The position numbers and the translations under genes were made by a program. Under the pieces are notes generated by a model. It saw only the letters and a list, made by a program, of their open reading frames with translations, made no database searches and was not told where the DNA came from. From Euwallacea fornicatus (Eukaryota > Arthropoda > Insecta > Coleoptera > Curculionidae): a DNA stretch of 64,000 bases. The stretch lies in NCBI RefSeq assembly GCF_040115645.1, contig NC_089564.1, positions 1,426,001 through 1,490,000 of the forward strand, read 5' to 3'. Positions 55,201 through 64,000 of the stretch are shown piece after piece (within the stretch, counting starts at the first letter, position 1; each line of letters starts with the position of its first letter).

Positions 55201-55728
55201 AATATATCCCCATCATGACCATTGTTTAGGAAAGTGCTGGTTATAGCCAATCAATATCATCAACGGTCGTGAAATATTGCTCTACGTTATTGATTACGGC
55301 ATAGCTGTCTCCATCTGTGATATAATGACGGTCGGCGGTCCAATAAACGTGGATGAATGTGCAAAACAACATGGCGGCGGTCATTCAAGTAAAATGGCGG
55401 AATATGCGCAAGCCCTCCATCAACAAAATCAATATCCTTTGTGCCAATATTGTTTTTTTAACTAATTTTCGACGAACCGCTTCAATCAATTTTAGAGCTT
55501 CTGATAAATGAGCACAGAGCTTGGAATACCACACTACAAACGCGCAAGCAATGCTTTCCTAAAAACCACAATCCTCAATCGCTCATGTCTCCCACAACCG
55601 TCTAATCTTCAATCGACTATTCAACGGAACTACTAACAGGAAGACAAGAAGAAGTAAGTTCACTTACCGTTATACTTCAAATTGGCCGCGCCGACGCTGA
55701 GTTTGTAATTCGAAGTGTTGGAAGCCAT
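19215..55728 (-). CDS. Gad1: Glutamate decarboxylase, PLP-dependent, 512 aa, 11 exons
   Basis: It converts L-glutamate to GABA and CO2 in neurons. Exons in transcript order: 55668-55728, 37852-38088, 27841-28044, 27610-27728, 27408-27543, 27241-27356, 27119-27186, 24243-24321, 24037-24186, 19893-20087, 19215-19388. All phases join and the total is 512 aa (Drosophila Gad1 is about 510). Landmarks are DFHHPEEM and TLKYQVKTG (residues ~60-100), GEWLTATANTNMFTYEIAP, HVD (Asp291, PLP ring contact), AAWGGGLL, NPHK with the Schiff-base Lys324, CNQMSADYLF, YDTGDKVIQCGRH and the C-terminal GYQPDDRRPNFFR. These fit GAD better than cysteine sulfinate or aspartate decarboxylase. One intron is GC-AG. Residues ~156-164 (GGSWRNGDS) are two longer than the Drosophila form. 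Introns 1 and 2 are about 17.6 and 9.8 kb and full of transposons. It appears intact. Confidence 0.97.
21239..21330 (+). tRNA. tRNA-Ile(UAU) with an 18-nt intron
   Basis: Acceptor arms TCCCCAG/CTGGGGA pair perfectly with an A discriminator. The A box TGGCGCAATTGGTTA and B box GGTTGTGAGTTCGAGCCTC are canonical. The anticodon arm is CGGTA-CT-TAT-A...A-TGCCG with anticodon UAU at 21273-21275. An 18-nt intron (21277-21294) follows position 37, as in the metazoan tRNA-Ile(UAU) family. A T-run at about 21335 can stop Pol III. It lies antisense within Gad1 intron 9 and looks functional. Confidence 0.95.
21835..22557. repeat. MITE with TATAGAGGGTGATTCAAAATTGA termini
   Basis: A 723-bp element. Left end TATAGAGGGTGATTCAAAAT and right end (reverse complement) share about 25 terminal bases, with weaker inner pairing (for example GGAGCTGGAGTCAT against ATGACTCCAACTC). 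There is no transposase, and the 22411-22620 open frame is incidental. Confidence 0.8.
24322..27118 (-). other. Gad1 intron 7 (2.8 kb)
   Basis: Between exons 8 and 7. Solo repeat ends occur near 24718 (ACACCCTGTATG) and 25830 (ACAGGGTGCTTG). The 25979-26203 (-) open frame lies in somewhat GC-richer sequence but has no recognisable product and is not needed for Gad1. Otherwise nothing seen. Confidence 0.55.
27357..27407 (-). other. GC-AG intron of Gad1, 51 nt, in frame
   Basis: Minus-strand sequence AAAG|GCAATT ... CACTAAT ... TTTATAG|GTCATATT. Removing it restores KAKG-H-IPFF, the family spacing. Keeping it would insert 17 residues without a stop. The donor fits the AG|GCAA consensus of GC introns, and a CTAAT branch site lies near the 3' end. 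Confidence 0.8.
28875..29533. repeat. Foldback MITE, 659 bp
   Basis: Left arm TACAGAGTGTTGACATTTTT... and right arm (ending GAAACACCCTGTA) are inverted over about 200 bp or more, including TTCAATTTTGG, ACATGAAATC, and TAATTTTATTGCTCAACCAG blocks. The left arm runs 28875-~29130 and the right ~29250-29533. No transposase. Confidence 0.85.
32398..33146 (+). mobile_element. Dead mariner-like transposon (copy 1)
   Basis: It starts near GAAGTGCCCGACCTGAC and ends AGGTCGGGTACTTCTGG...CCTCGTA, an imperfect inverted terminal repeat. The plus strand keeps broken transposase pieces: LKLRELADMIGISKS (HTH), HQGNASVHTSATAMAK and PPYSPDLAPSDYFHF (catalytic domain), with frameshifts and stops between them. 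About 750 bp is shorter than a full mariner (~1.3 kb), so the left or central part has been lost. Confidence 0.75.
36549..36710. repeat. Short MITE-like element (162 bp)
   Basis: Termini TACAGGGTGTCTCAG and AATACCCTGTA are short inverted repeats. Non-coding. It stands 47 bp from the next MITE. Confidence 0.55.
36758..37406. repeat. MITE, 649 bp, with long TIRs (copy 2 of the TACAGCCTGTCCGG family)
   Basis: Left TACAGCCTGTCCGGTTTTCG...GGACAGCGGCTGTG and the inverted right end (CAGCCGCTGTCC...CCGGACAGGCTGTA) match over about 54 bp, after which pairing stops. It is flanked by TATA-like sequence that may be the target duplication. The left 175 bp also occur at 746-920. Confidence 0.85.
38595..39500 (-). 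mobile_element. Dead mariner-like transposon (copy 2)
   Basis: The left end TACGAGGGTAACCCAGAAGTACTCGACC is the same terminal repeat as in copy 1. Transposase runs on the minus strand: FRQDNASVHASVIAMAK, LYTPDLTPPDYFPDPN and KRWLGGKKFAD (about 38720-38970), then an N-terminal part with EFVDDLNMLDGRV at about 39440-39490. Stops and frameshifts disrupt it, and I could not find the other terminus. Confidence 0.75.
40850..43120. repeat. Diverged purine-rich tandem-like tract, split by a Tc1 element
   Basis: On either side of the Tc1 copy, at 40850-41095 and about 42614-43120, the plus strand repeats loose variants of GAAAAxTTTxxAAAGxTC. It looks like a degenerate minisatellite, but alignment is needed to prove a period. 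Confidence 0.3.
41096..42613 (-). mobile_element. Tc1-like transposon, complete ends, inactivated
   Basis: Terminal inverted repeats CAGTATCGGACAAATTAAAT and CAGTATGGGACAAAATTAAA (reverse complement of the right end) bound 1518 bp. TA precedes the left end; the right flank reads TG. The minus-strand transposase is split. The N-proximal piece (41632-42090) carries the LSSETIQRRL helix and FGDERKFN and VWGAFSGWGIG motifs. The C-terminal piece (41346-41552) is in another frame. One or more frameshifts mean it is not active. Confidence 0.9.
45185..45286 (-). CDS. Gad1: Extra Gad1 exon (102 nt): diverged copy of the exon 2 start
   Basis: Acceptor TTTTTTCAG|AC and donor ACCA|GTAATA bound an open 34-codon segment, ILPYHTDDVPLARELLH...FFKEKV. 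It aligns with the first ~32 residues of exon 2 (ILPYKTENEAQTREFLQ...) at about 40 percent identity. It begins and ends in phase 1, exactly as exon 1 ends and exon 2 begins, so it could be included (546-aa protein) or skipped without frame loss. It lies between exons 1 and 2. It may be a cassette exon or a fossil exon duplication that has stayed open. Confidence 0.6.
46559..47420. repeat. Foldback MITE, 862 bp
   Basis: Left TACGGGGTGTCCGAAAATG...CGACAAACTTTAAG pairs with the right end (reverse complement TACAGGCTGTCCCAAAAATG...CGAGAAACTTTAAAG), and again further in at TCAATACAAACTT. The ACAAACTTT block is shared with the 61085-61581 element, so the two are related. Confidence 0.8.
50155..51290 (+). 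mobile_element. Dead mariner-like transposon (copy 3)
   Basis: The left end ACGTGCCCGACCGGATG and the GATGGCGATTT block match copy 1. The plus strand keeps an HTH region (YRRLKLREFADIMDTSKS at 50570-50630) and broken catalytic pieces to about 51200. Many stops. The right terminus is degraded. Confidence 0.7.
53025..53047. repeat. CT microsatellite
   Basis: About 11 CT units within a Gad1 intron. Confidence 0.9.
53424..54136 (-). mobile_element. Internally deleted mariner with both ends
   Basis: The termini TACGAGGTATGTTCAGAAAA and (reverse complement of the right end) TATACAAGGGGTGTTCAAAA, followed by AACGxGAATTT, match over about 30 bp. The minus strand keeps HHDNALAHTSLLVREFLARN and KIKRPLKGYD (53627-53824), the mariner catalytic core with its HHDNA motif. 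At 713 bp, about half the gene is missing. Confidence 0.8.
54547..55050 (+). mobile_element. Mariner-like transposase remnant, N- and C-terminal parts fused
   Basis: The open frame 54547-54798 encodes an HTH segment (LRSVIRFLLRAGVKSIDIQ, QVYECTNKFKNG). From about 54880, VHEWLRTLRKDFFS... and KVMETISKYNIF resemble the C-terminal tail of the same kind of transposase. The catalytic middle is deleted. A different lineage from copies 1-3. Confidence 0.6.
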
Positions 55729-56050
55729 GATGGAGAACTCTGGATGCTAGACGACTGAATCCAGATCCTGTGGGAAGCTGCGTTCAGGCTGCCAAAAGGT
55801 CAAAAAAGGTGACCTACATTGAGGGTGGCGCGCGCTCCCGTGACGTCAGCCAGTCATGGGTGGAGCCTTCGCCGCCCTCGCGTAGCGTAGATTCAATACG
55901 ATGAGTTGGGGGCGGCTGTTGGAATGTTCAATTTTTTGCCAGACTTCCGGAAAAGGGTGAAGGGGGACGGAATTCCGAGTGTTTTGATTGAATTTATAGA
56001 GATTGAGCGCCGAGCCTGGTTTGTAAACTGGGACGGCAGATTTTAAGTTA
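55729..56050 (-). promoter_or_regulatory. Gad1 upstream region, GC- and CpG-rich
   Basis: The sequence just upstream of the Gad1 ATG is much richer in GC and CpG than its surroundings. It holds a perfect CRE (55841-55848), nuclear-receptor-type half-sites (AAGGTCA at 55796-55802 and AGGTGACCT at 55807-55815) and a GGGGGCGG box (about 55907-55914). It is probably the core promoter and 5' UTR. No TATA box is evident. Confidence 0.55.
55841..55848. promoter_or_regulatory. CRE palindrome TGACGTCA
   Basis: A perfect CREB/ATF site 113 bp upstream of the Gad1 start codon. The same octamer also occurs at 14779-14786 in intergenic DNA, so its presence alone is weak evidence; the position is what counts. 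Confidence 0.5.
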
Positions 56051-58879
56051 GGTGAGCGACATAGCCAAGCTTAATGCTAAATTTATGTAATTTGGAAATT
56101 GTAAATCTAAACAAATCAGCTGGAAGGAATAGTTTGTCTTTTTATTTACGCTAAATTAAGTAACATTGGAAACACTTGAAATTTGCTGTTTCATATGTTC
56201 GCAAACCGTTTCCAGGCCCCTTTGCTCAGAACCACTTCTGGAACTCTAAATGTCTTCACTTTTTCATGGTAGAAAGTTTTCCCGATATTTTCTACACCCG
56301 TACCACCTCCTTCATTTCTGTATCAGTTCTAGTACTACCTGATTAATCATCGTCAGTTTTTATGACGATGGAAGATATGCTTTTATTTTCACTACTCTTA
56401 TGGGCTTTTGTTTTCAGCTCATCTCATCTCCTCGTTAATAGCAAATTACATACATGAATCTCTATGCGTCGAAAATTCGGAAAAGTCTTTGTTAGAGGCT
56501 CATTGAGCGTGTGATGTGAACGACATAGATAAAATAATTAATCGCTGACAGGAATTTCTCAATGAATTTTTTTTACTTTCTATTTGGTCTAAGGCACCGT
56601 TCTGGTAGTTAAATCTCAGATTTAATATATATATATATATCAAAAAATGTACATATATATACATGTACATTGTGTATCTGTCAACATTTTCAGTTTAGAT
56701 ACAGGTAAAATTTAAGATGAAGGTATACAACTGATGTGAAAAGCCACTTTAACAATTGGTAAATCTTCGGTTTAAACATCAGATAAAATGTTGAGTTTAA
56801 ATTGGAGAGTTAAGAGAAAATCCGGTTTTTACATGTTTTCATAAACTGTTGTGTTCAAGCTACTGCTGGAATTTTAGCGATCATTGAAAAATACAAATTA
56901 AAAATCATTAATTCGTGAGAGTTCTTTAGATAGCCGTCCTTTAGCAGCGCTTCTTCTCATTGATTCTCCTGCTACTTCTTCTTAGCGCCATAATTTTGGT
57001 AGTGCTGTAGGTAACTAACGTCCTGGGGCTCTGAATTATCATCTTTGTTAATTTTCTTAGCAAATTATTATTTTTTCAAAAATTCAAAAGCAGCATTAAA
57101 TAGGACAAAAAATACTATCTATTGAAGTTTTTTTTTATATTACTTACATATTGATAGCATAAAATTCCCGATTTAAAAACTTCCTTAGCAAAAAACGCGA
57201 AAAAATTCTACAATTGTTTGTTTTCGGATATCTTCGGAAATATTCGAAGTTTGAAGAAGACATTTGGTCAAGCACTAAATTACGCAATTTTGTTCTTATA
57301 TAGATTTCTTCGTGTCCCCTCTTCTTCTCGCATTTCTCAAGATCTCAATGGTGAAGGTCAAATTTGAAATGCCCCCAATGACACTAGCTTTTCTAACCCC
57401 CTTGGGTTTTTCATTCAAATTCAGATTACTCAAAATGCATTAATCCAAGTATTCAGGTTAATCGGTATTTTTTTTTAATTCGATGCTTTTTGTTGATTTT
57501 TCATTTCCCAAACGTCTTTGAAATCGATTCGAAAACTATGCTTTAAAGAGACGATAATTTTGGACAAAGAGTTTTACTCAAGATTATGACGCTTTATAAC
57601 AAAAATTAGTTCATTGAAAGGAATGAGTGAAAAAAATTAGGCGCCTTTCTTACGTATGGTATTGCGTATGAAGTTCAAGTAGAATCTATATCAATATTTA
57701 CTTAGATTACCTACTTGTTGACATTACTGAAAGCTTCTATAAGTGCGACAAAAGCATGATTGTGTTATACTAACAAAGCGTAGGCGTAGGTGCTGTTTAC
57801 TCTCTACTACTGAGTAAATGAAGCAAAATTCTGTTTTATGACACTCAAATTTTTTGCAACCGAAATTTCCGTATATGATAGAAAGTAGGATTAATAACCA
57901 AAATTCTTAGTAGATAGTATAATCGGATGAATTTACATAAATGTTGCCGATTTCAGGGAGCATAGGACTCATACTAGACTATATTCGACCAACATTCAAA
58001 CGGTACACAGCGGTCAAAAAACCTATTGAGAAGTCCGACAAAGGTCTCTCACTATTAGCACTCATATTTAAGTAAATCCAATAATTCTTTCATTGACAAT
58101 GTGTTTTGCTCAAAAACGTTTGATAAGCATTATCAGTGTCTATGGCATTATGATAATATGCAATCGTTATCGATGTTATAAAAGATCTGCAATGTTCAAA
58201 TGACTGGTTCTCTCAAACGTGCCTTGTATAAAGCAACTCGTGAATTGCCCTTTTGGTTAAGAACGAATTAACATAAATAGAATAAATATGATAAGGTAAG
58301 TATTCTACTAATATTAAATTTAAATGTTACAAAATACACGTAATAGGTACTTTCATGCAGTGTAATTATGTAGCAATATGTAACAAAAAAATTATTTTAA
58401 TTATTGTTAGTGTAATTTATGGAAAATAGCTGTTTGTATAGCCAGTTATGAATCGTTTGTAAATATATACGAAATTAAATCCAATTAGGCACCAGTTCCG
58501 CGTATGAGAAAAATGTGTGTTGGTGTAAAATGAAAGTGAAAATTTTCTCGATCAAAACCAGTAACCTGAACTAGCTCTTATAGTATGCCAATTCATAACT
58601 AATTACATAATACAAACAAATAACTTCATTTCATAACTAAATTAAAAACTGGACCATTTAGTGGTTGCTACAGTTAAATATATACAGAGCAAAGCTTAAA
58701 CAAATTTAAATGTTTTCCATTTTCTGACGACAGACTTATCGTATACCAAAATTAGAAAAAGTCATGCATGAAACTTATTTGTGCAATTCTTATCATATTG
58801 CGGGACTCCTCTTCCCTCGCCCCGCGAAACACAACTCGGCGCATAAAATTATTCATTTTCTAACTGGTTACATACATTG
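56051..58879. other. Intergenic DNA, no gene recognised
   Basis: AT-rich sequence with a TA microsatellite at 56625-56640. No open frame of note on either strand. Confidence 0.6.
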
Positions 58880-61680
58880 CTATTACAACGTTACCTAACT
58901 TTAAGTTACTATGCACAGTTGGCACATATAATTAAAATGCAGACAGCAACGAAATCATATATTCTGGATTAATTTAAAAGAAAAAATAAATAAATAGTTC
59001 TCAACATAATTTGATTACCTATGACTCACATATTACTTAATGATATTTATTTAAGGCTGGCATGCACAGGTTGGTACACATAACCAAGCAGTTGTGAAAC
59101 GTGCATACGTATATGCGAAATGAAACTTATTTAATCATGGATTTCATATAAGGGAACAGTCAGCGTATTTGCTGAAGTTCGAAAAATTGTATTATAGAAT
59201 TACCCTTAAGTTCTTATGTTTTTAATTTTTAGGGATAATACCTCACACACCAGCTAGCACCTTTGCTTATAAAGTTTATATATCAGCTGACGTTGTGAAT
59301 TAATAAAAAATAAAATAAAAACAAATCTAAGCATAATTTGATTACATATGACTCGCATATTACTTAAAAGTGTATTTACGTAATAACATTTGATAGCATC
59401 GGAATTTCACTGAACAATAGACAACTAAAGAATGGCAGTTTCTCATGGAAACGCATATTCAGTTTTTAAGATATTGAATTCAAATTTTAATTGACTATTG
59501 TTCTTTATGAATTACTCTATTTGTCCTGAAAGGGAACTATGAAAACCTTTACTGAAAAAGCTTCCGTTTACCATCGTAAAAAAATTTATCACTGGACACT
59601 GCATCTTTTTTAGAAATATTTTGTTATTTTCGGGCTTTTAATGTATCAACATTTCGAGATATTCAAGAATTTTCTGCATAATCCCACATGGCCTATATTG
59701 TATTTTTATGGCACTTCTTTAACGTTCGTGTTAAATTAGTAATATACCCGAGTTCTAGGTATCATGAAGTCCAGTTAAAAACTTTTTTTTGGGATGCTTT
59801 TGCTAGCCTAAGTTATTAAAGTTGTGATGGACGGCATCACCTAAACTAGCTTTCCGCTAAAGACAGTTGTTACCATAGTTCAAAGGGGTTTTGACGTTTG
59901 TTAAAGTACTTTTTGAATACCCTGTATAATAAACTGCTACAATTATCGCATCACCTATAATTTAAACTAAAAAAAATGTGTGATGCAAATTTTCACATAA
60001 AAAACGCCGCTCATAAATTAATTACGCATGAATCAAGTAACATTTTTAAGATTTGGAAAATGTTAATATGAGCAACATATTGTTACACAAATAATTACGA
60101 AATTCTTTTCAAATTACTACAGTACTTCATACTGAATTGAAATGTGTAATTAGACAGTATCTTGAGCCCTTCTGCGGGACATTTCCTAAAACTTGCCTTA
60201 ACTATGCAAGCTGTTTCACTTAACTAGGTCAAACTATTAAACTGCTGATCGCTTTGCTGGGAGCATAGCTTCCATACAAACGCAGAAACGACAATAGCAA
60301 GGCTCTATTTTAAAGTTTAAAATAACTTTTTTTTGCCGGCAAAACTTCACAGGCTTTCGCTAATTTGATCTGAAATTAAGATGAACAATGCTCGAGATGC
60401 GAGTAATTGGAGGAGACTTTTACGTAAAATAAATATGGCCCCACGTTGCTGTAAAAAGAGTATACATAAATGTGCGTATCTGCTAATTTTCATAAAATTT
60501 GATAACATAAATATAGATTGGATAGATAAATTGAATAGCTCCATATGCTACCAAAAACCAATTTATACAGTAAAAGGTTGCCCAAAAAAAAACATGATAT
60601 TTCAATGCCCTTTATTTCAAAAATGCAGCTTTTGCTAATATACGTTTCAATGAGAAGCTGCCATTGTTTGGTTATTTATACTTTAGTAGAACTCTGATAC
60701 TGTCAAATATTATTACGTAATTATCACTTTGAAGCAATATGCGAGTCATATATAATCAAATTATGCTTAGAATTGTTTTTTTTTCTATTTTTTATTAATT
60801 CAGAACACTAGTTGGTATATAATCTCAGATCTCTATAATCGTAGATACTAACTGATGTGTGACGTATTATTCCCGAAAATTCAAACAGAAGACCTTAAGA
60901 GCAGTCCTAGAATACAATATTTCTAATTTTAGCAAACATGCTGACTGCTTTCTTAAGTGAAACCGATGACTAAATAGGTTTCATTTCTCATAAACGTACA
61001 CACGTTTCACAAGTAGTTAGTTATAGTTGGCACCCTGTGCGTAGCAACGTTAAATAAATATCACAAAGTAATACGCGAGTCATCTACAGGGTGTTTCATG
61101 AACGTACCAACAAACTTTCGGGGCATATACAGCTCATAAAAACAAATAATTAAATTTAATAGAGTTAGGTCCAAAATCGCTTGATTTTCGTGTCCTTATC
61201 CAATGGTTTGAAATAAGAACATTAAAATAGGGACACGCTATGGCGGGACAAATGTGCATGTTCTGAACTAGCCATAATATTTCCGTCTACACCAATGGCG
61301 CCCGTGCGGCCGTTCAATGAGATGTTTTTAATAATAGTGATAGAGGGGAAAATATTCTGCCTATTTCAGAAGAATCACATTTATCCCGCCATGGCGTATC
61401 CCTAATTTCATGTCCTTATCTCAAATCATTTATGAAATATTAAAAAAAAAAAAAGATACTAAACACTCTGTATCTTCGAAACGAAGCAATTTTAGACCTA
61501 ACTTTATTCGATCTAAATATATGTTTTTATCAGGTATACATCCCCTCAAAGTTTGCCGGTGAGTTTACGAAACACCCCGTATAATAAAATTACATTTGGC
61601 GTTATTTATATATTTTTTCTTTCTGTTGAATTCAAAATTCTATATGATTTTTTTGCTACGTAACTTAAGTAAGTAACTTT
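58880..61680. repeat. Large foldback element with internally repeated arms
   Basis: The left arm (about 58880-59405) is inverted relative to about 60690-61084 plus 61582-61680. Matching blocks include TAAGCATAATTTGATTA, ATGACTCGCATATT, GGGATAATACCTCACACA and AACTTTAAGTTAC. The ~1.3-kb centre is non-coding. Within the left arm CATAATTTGATTAC...ACTCxCATATTACTTAA occurs twice about 330 bp apart. The right arm is interrupted by the MITE at 61085-61581; removing it restores continuous pairing. Confidence 0.8.
61085..61581. repeat. Foldback MITE nested in the right arm of the larger element
   Basis: TACAGGGTGTTTCATGAACG... pairs with the right end (reverse complement TACGGGGTGTTTCGTAAAC...) along most of its 497 bp, including ACAAACTTT, ATAAAAACA and TTAGGTCCAAAATxGCTT blocks. 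It inserted after the larger foldback formed. Confidence 0.85.
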
Positions 61681-64000
61681 ATAAAGGTGCACGCACGTAA
61701 GAAAAGTGAGTAATTCTATAAAAACTGTTAGGAAGTGCACAATTTTGTGTAAAAAGTGGCAGTTTGCGGAAGGAGAGTGCAAAACGAGAAGCGTTACACA
61801 ATACTAGATTACACATCTTGATGGATCGTTTGTCTGTTCTATCCAGAACAGAAGATAGTTAATCCAAGCCACGTAATTCCAAAGTTAGCTATTAACCGAG
61901 ATAGACCAAAAAATGCGTTGGGGTGTGGATACTATTTTATTTCCAACTTAATATTAATGAAAATAAACAAAGAGATGTATAATTATTTAAACAAATCTTA
62001 AAGTTCAGGTTGATTCTAGTTATTCACGTGGGTTGCCCGAGGTTTTATGTTCGAAAAATTAGGTCATAACACCGTGGAGCTAGAACAACGGTGAACATGC
62101 GAAGGTTATAAGATGGAGAAAGGCGTATGTGCTACACATAATTTTCAACATACGACATGGATTAAAAAGGTGCATTAAGTATAAAGTTTTTAATAACGTT
62201 TTATGCGGGAAACCCTATTTTGAAATTTTAACTTTTTTCAAAATATAACACTTTTTGCACTTTTAACAGTTCTAACTGTTGCACGGTTGGAATTATGGCA
62301 AAATGGCTTCCACACTACTACTTCAGGTTTTAGGGCCAATAGGAATACAAAATTGACATCTGTCAAGAAATTGTCAAAGAGATGCTAATTCAATTTTACC
62401 GGCATATTTTCTTTTCTTCTCATACGTGAACAGCAACGTGGAATTGAGCAGAGCTAAATTTGAATTAGAATCGAAAATAAAACCCCTATTTCCCATACAA
62501 ATTGAACTAATCCCTTAAGTTAATCAGATTGCCTGCGTTCGTGTACACAAAAATCACCGAAGGCCGCTTACGCGCTTGGTCGAGCATAAAATGGTCCCGC
62601 AGGCCTGGCGTTGACATTCGATGTTCAATTGTTTACCCTGTAAGGGGGATGAGGGTGGATATGTTCCTGCATCTGACTGGAATTTATGGTGTTTGTAAGG
62701 GTGCAATGATATATTTGCGTGGTATGATGACACTTATTAAATCGTTTGCTCCTTTAATACCTTCAAAGTGACGGAGTTTTGTCTAAGCGTCTCAGGAAAT
62801 TGTATCAGGTGTCTCGTTAAGAGAGGACGCCGGCTGTATCTCCAAATCCATTAGAGACGAAGGTTTGACGACATAAAATGTTGGAAATATTCCTTTAATC
62901 CCTAACTCCACCGCTAGGTGGAGTATTTCATATGCCGAACGAAAATATGCCAAATAACTGAAGAGAAGTACTAAAAATGTATATTAAAAACGTCACAATT
63001 TCATTCGTGGAAAATTTCTCCATAGTTTTTGCATATGATATTTTGTTAGACACTTGCAAGTGTTCTTTAAACGAAGATCTTCGCATAAAAACTCAAATAT
63101 CTCGGATCAGATCATAGGATCTAAAGAAGCGGTGGCTTGTTAGAAAGAGCCTTTTTACTCTGTTCGATATTGTGTCAGAAAATCCACTATGGTTAGTGAA
63201 AATACCCTTAGAGGGCGCATTATTATGAATTTGGAAAATTCGTAAATTTCCTGCAAATATCAAATGGAACGATACATGTTTGGTATTTTAGTTATCAAGG
63301 GCATAATATTTTACTCATACACTGAAAATTTCAACTCGATATCTCTAGCAGTTTAAAAATTAGACCGGGTTTTTTCCAAAATCTATAGTATTCAACCTAT
63401 GCGGTGCTCACGATGTGGTGACGACTTTGTAGCTCACATAATCTTTAAAATTAATGAAAAAATTATACGAGTGCCGAAGGTCATGAGCAGATCGTGAGCG
63501 CCGCGAGGGCTAAATAACAAAGATTCCCGAAATAAATTTTGGTTTAAAAGGAGTAAAATATTTTTTAAGTAATAAAATCTTGTTCGCAATAAAATCTTAT
63601 TTTGCTCCATAATATCTAACTATAAACTTACACAGCAGGCACTAAAATGTTAAACAAAACGAGTTAAATTTGGTACACTGATCAAACACCAATCGATTTA
63701 AAATATCATTATTCATGTCGAAAAAACATCATTCATTACTGATTTATAGAAAGGAATTTTCAGAGTGTTTCACGTATTTTACATCCTTATACTAAATACA
63801 TTATAATTCTGTTAATTAAAAAAAAAACATTAACAAGGGCTTTCATCTCGTCCCTTAGTACGGGGCGAATGTAATTCTCAGTTACTTTTAACTGAGAATA
63901 ATGTGCAATGCACTACTCCACCAAGCCCAGTTTGTGTGTAAGGTGTTGTTCCCAGCTAAAATATATAATAAAATAGGTAAAAAAATGAACAATATGCCGC
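61681..64000. other. Intergenic DNA, no gene recognised
   Basis: AT-rich sequence. The only longer open frame (62529-62771, +) has no similarity I recognise and no codon or splice support. Confidence 0.55.

Larger units (their letters stand above)
45287..55667 (-). other. Gad1 intron between exon 1 and the extra exon (10.4 kb)
   Basis: Filled with repeats: a MITE (46559-47420), mariner remnants (about 50155-51290, 53424-54136 and 54547-55050), short G- or C-rich runs (47876-47906 and 49310-49323) and a CT microsatellite (53025-53047). Open frames at 45529-46374 and elsewhere have no recognisable product. Confidence 0.6.

Noticed and set aside
19215..55728. Reading the PLP decarboxylase as cysteine sulfinate or aspartate decarboxylase
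   Set aside because: The C-terminal exon alone resembles CSAD/ADC, but the N-terminal exons and the NQMSADYLF and YDTGDK segments follow insect Gad1.
62529..62771. 80-aa open frame near the right end
   Set aside because: Unrecognised, isolated and without splice, start or poly(A) context.

Overview
This is a eukaryotic window of about 64 kb. It is AT-rich, with GT-AG introns, Tc1/mariner-type DNA transposons, many foldback MITE-like repeats and an intron-containing nuclear tRNA gene. The encoded proteins most resemble insect versions. The GAD matches the Drosophila Gad1 layout closely, and the TE load would suit a beetle-like genome, but the order is inference. No operon, prophage, CRISPR or bacterial feature was seen.

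Layout. (1) At 1-2770 there is repeat-bearing intergenic DNA, perhaps with a 5' exon of the next gene. (2) At 2777-4991 (+) lies a two-exon gene for an unrecognised, mostly disordered protein of 600 aa with a Cys/His-rich centre and a KEN motif. Its poly(A) signal is at 5107. (3) At 6100-10696 (-) is a complete nine-exon fumarylacetoacetase gene (Fah, 421 aa), the last enzyme of tyrosine breakdown. It converges with gene 2 and its introns carry foldback repeats. (4) At 10697-19214 is intergenic DNA with a decayed transposase and two doubtful coding scraps. (5) At 19215-55728 (-) is glutamate decarboxylase (Gad1), the GABA-synthesising enzyme. It has 11 exons (512 aa) over 36.5 kb, plus a likely extra exon. 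Its introns hold a tRNA-Ile(UAU) gene, several dead Tc1/mariner copies and many MITEs. A perfect CRE lies just upstream of its start codon. (6) At 55729-64000 is gene-free DNA dominated by a large inverted-repeat (foldback) structure with a second MITE nested in one arm.

The points most worth a second look are in Gad1. The first is a 102-nt in-frame exon at 45185-45286 that looks like a diverged copy of the start of exon 2 and is symmetric in phase (1-1). The second is a 51-nt in-frame GC-AG intron, whose retention would insert 17 residues into the PLP domain. The three protein genes have no obvious joint function; Fah and Gad1 both act in amino-acid metabolism but in different pathways and tissues.
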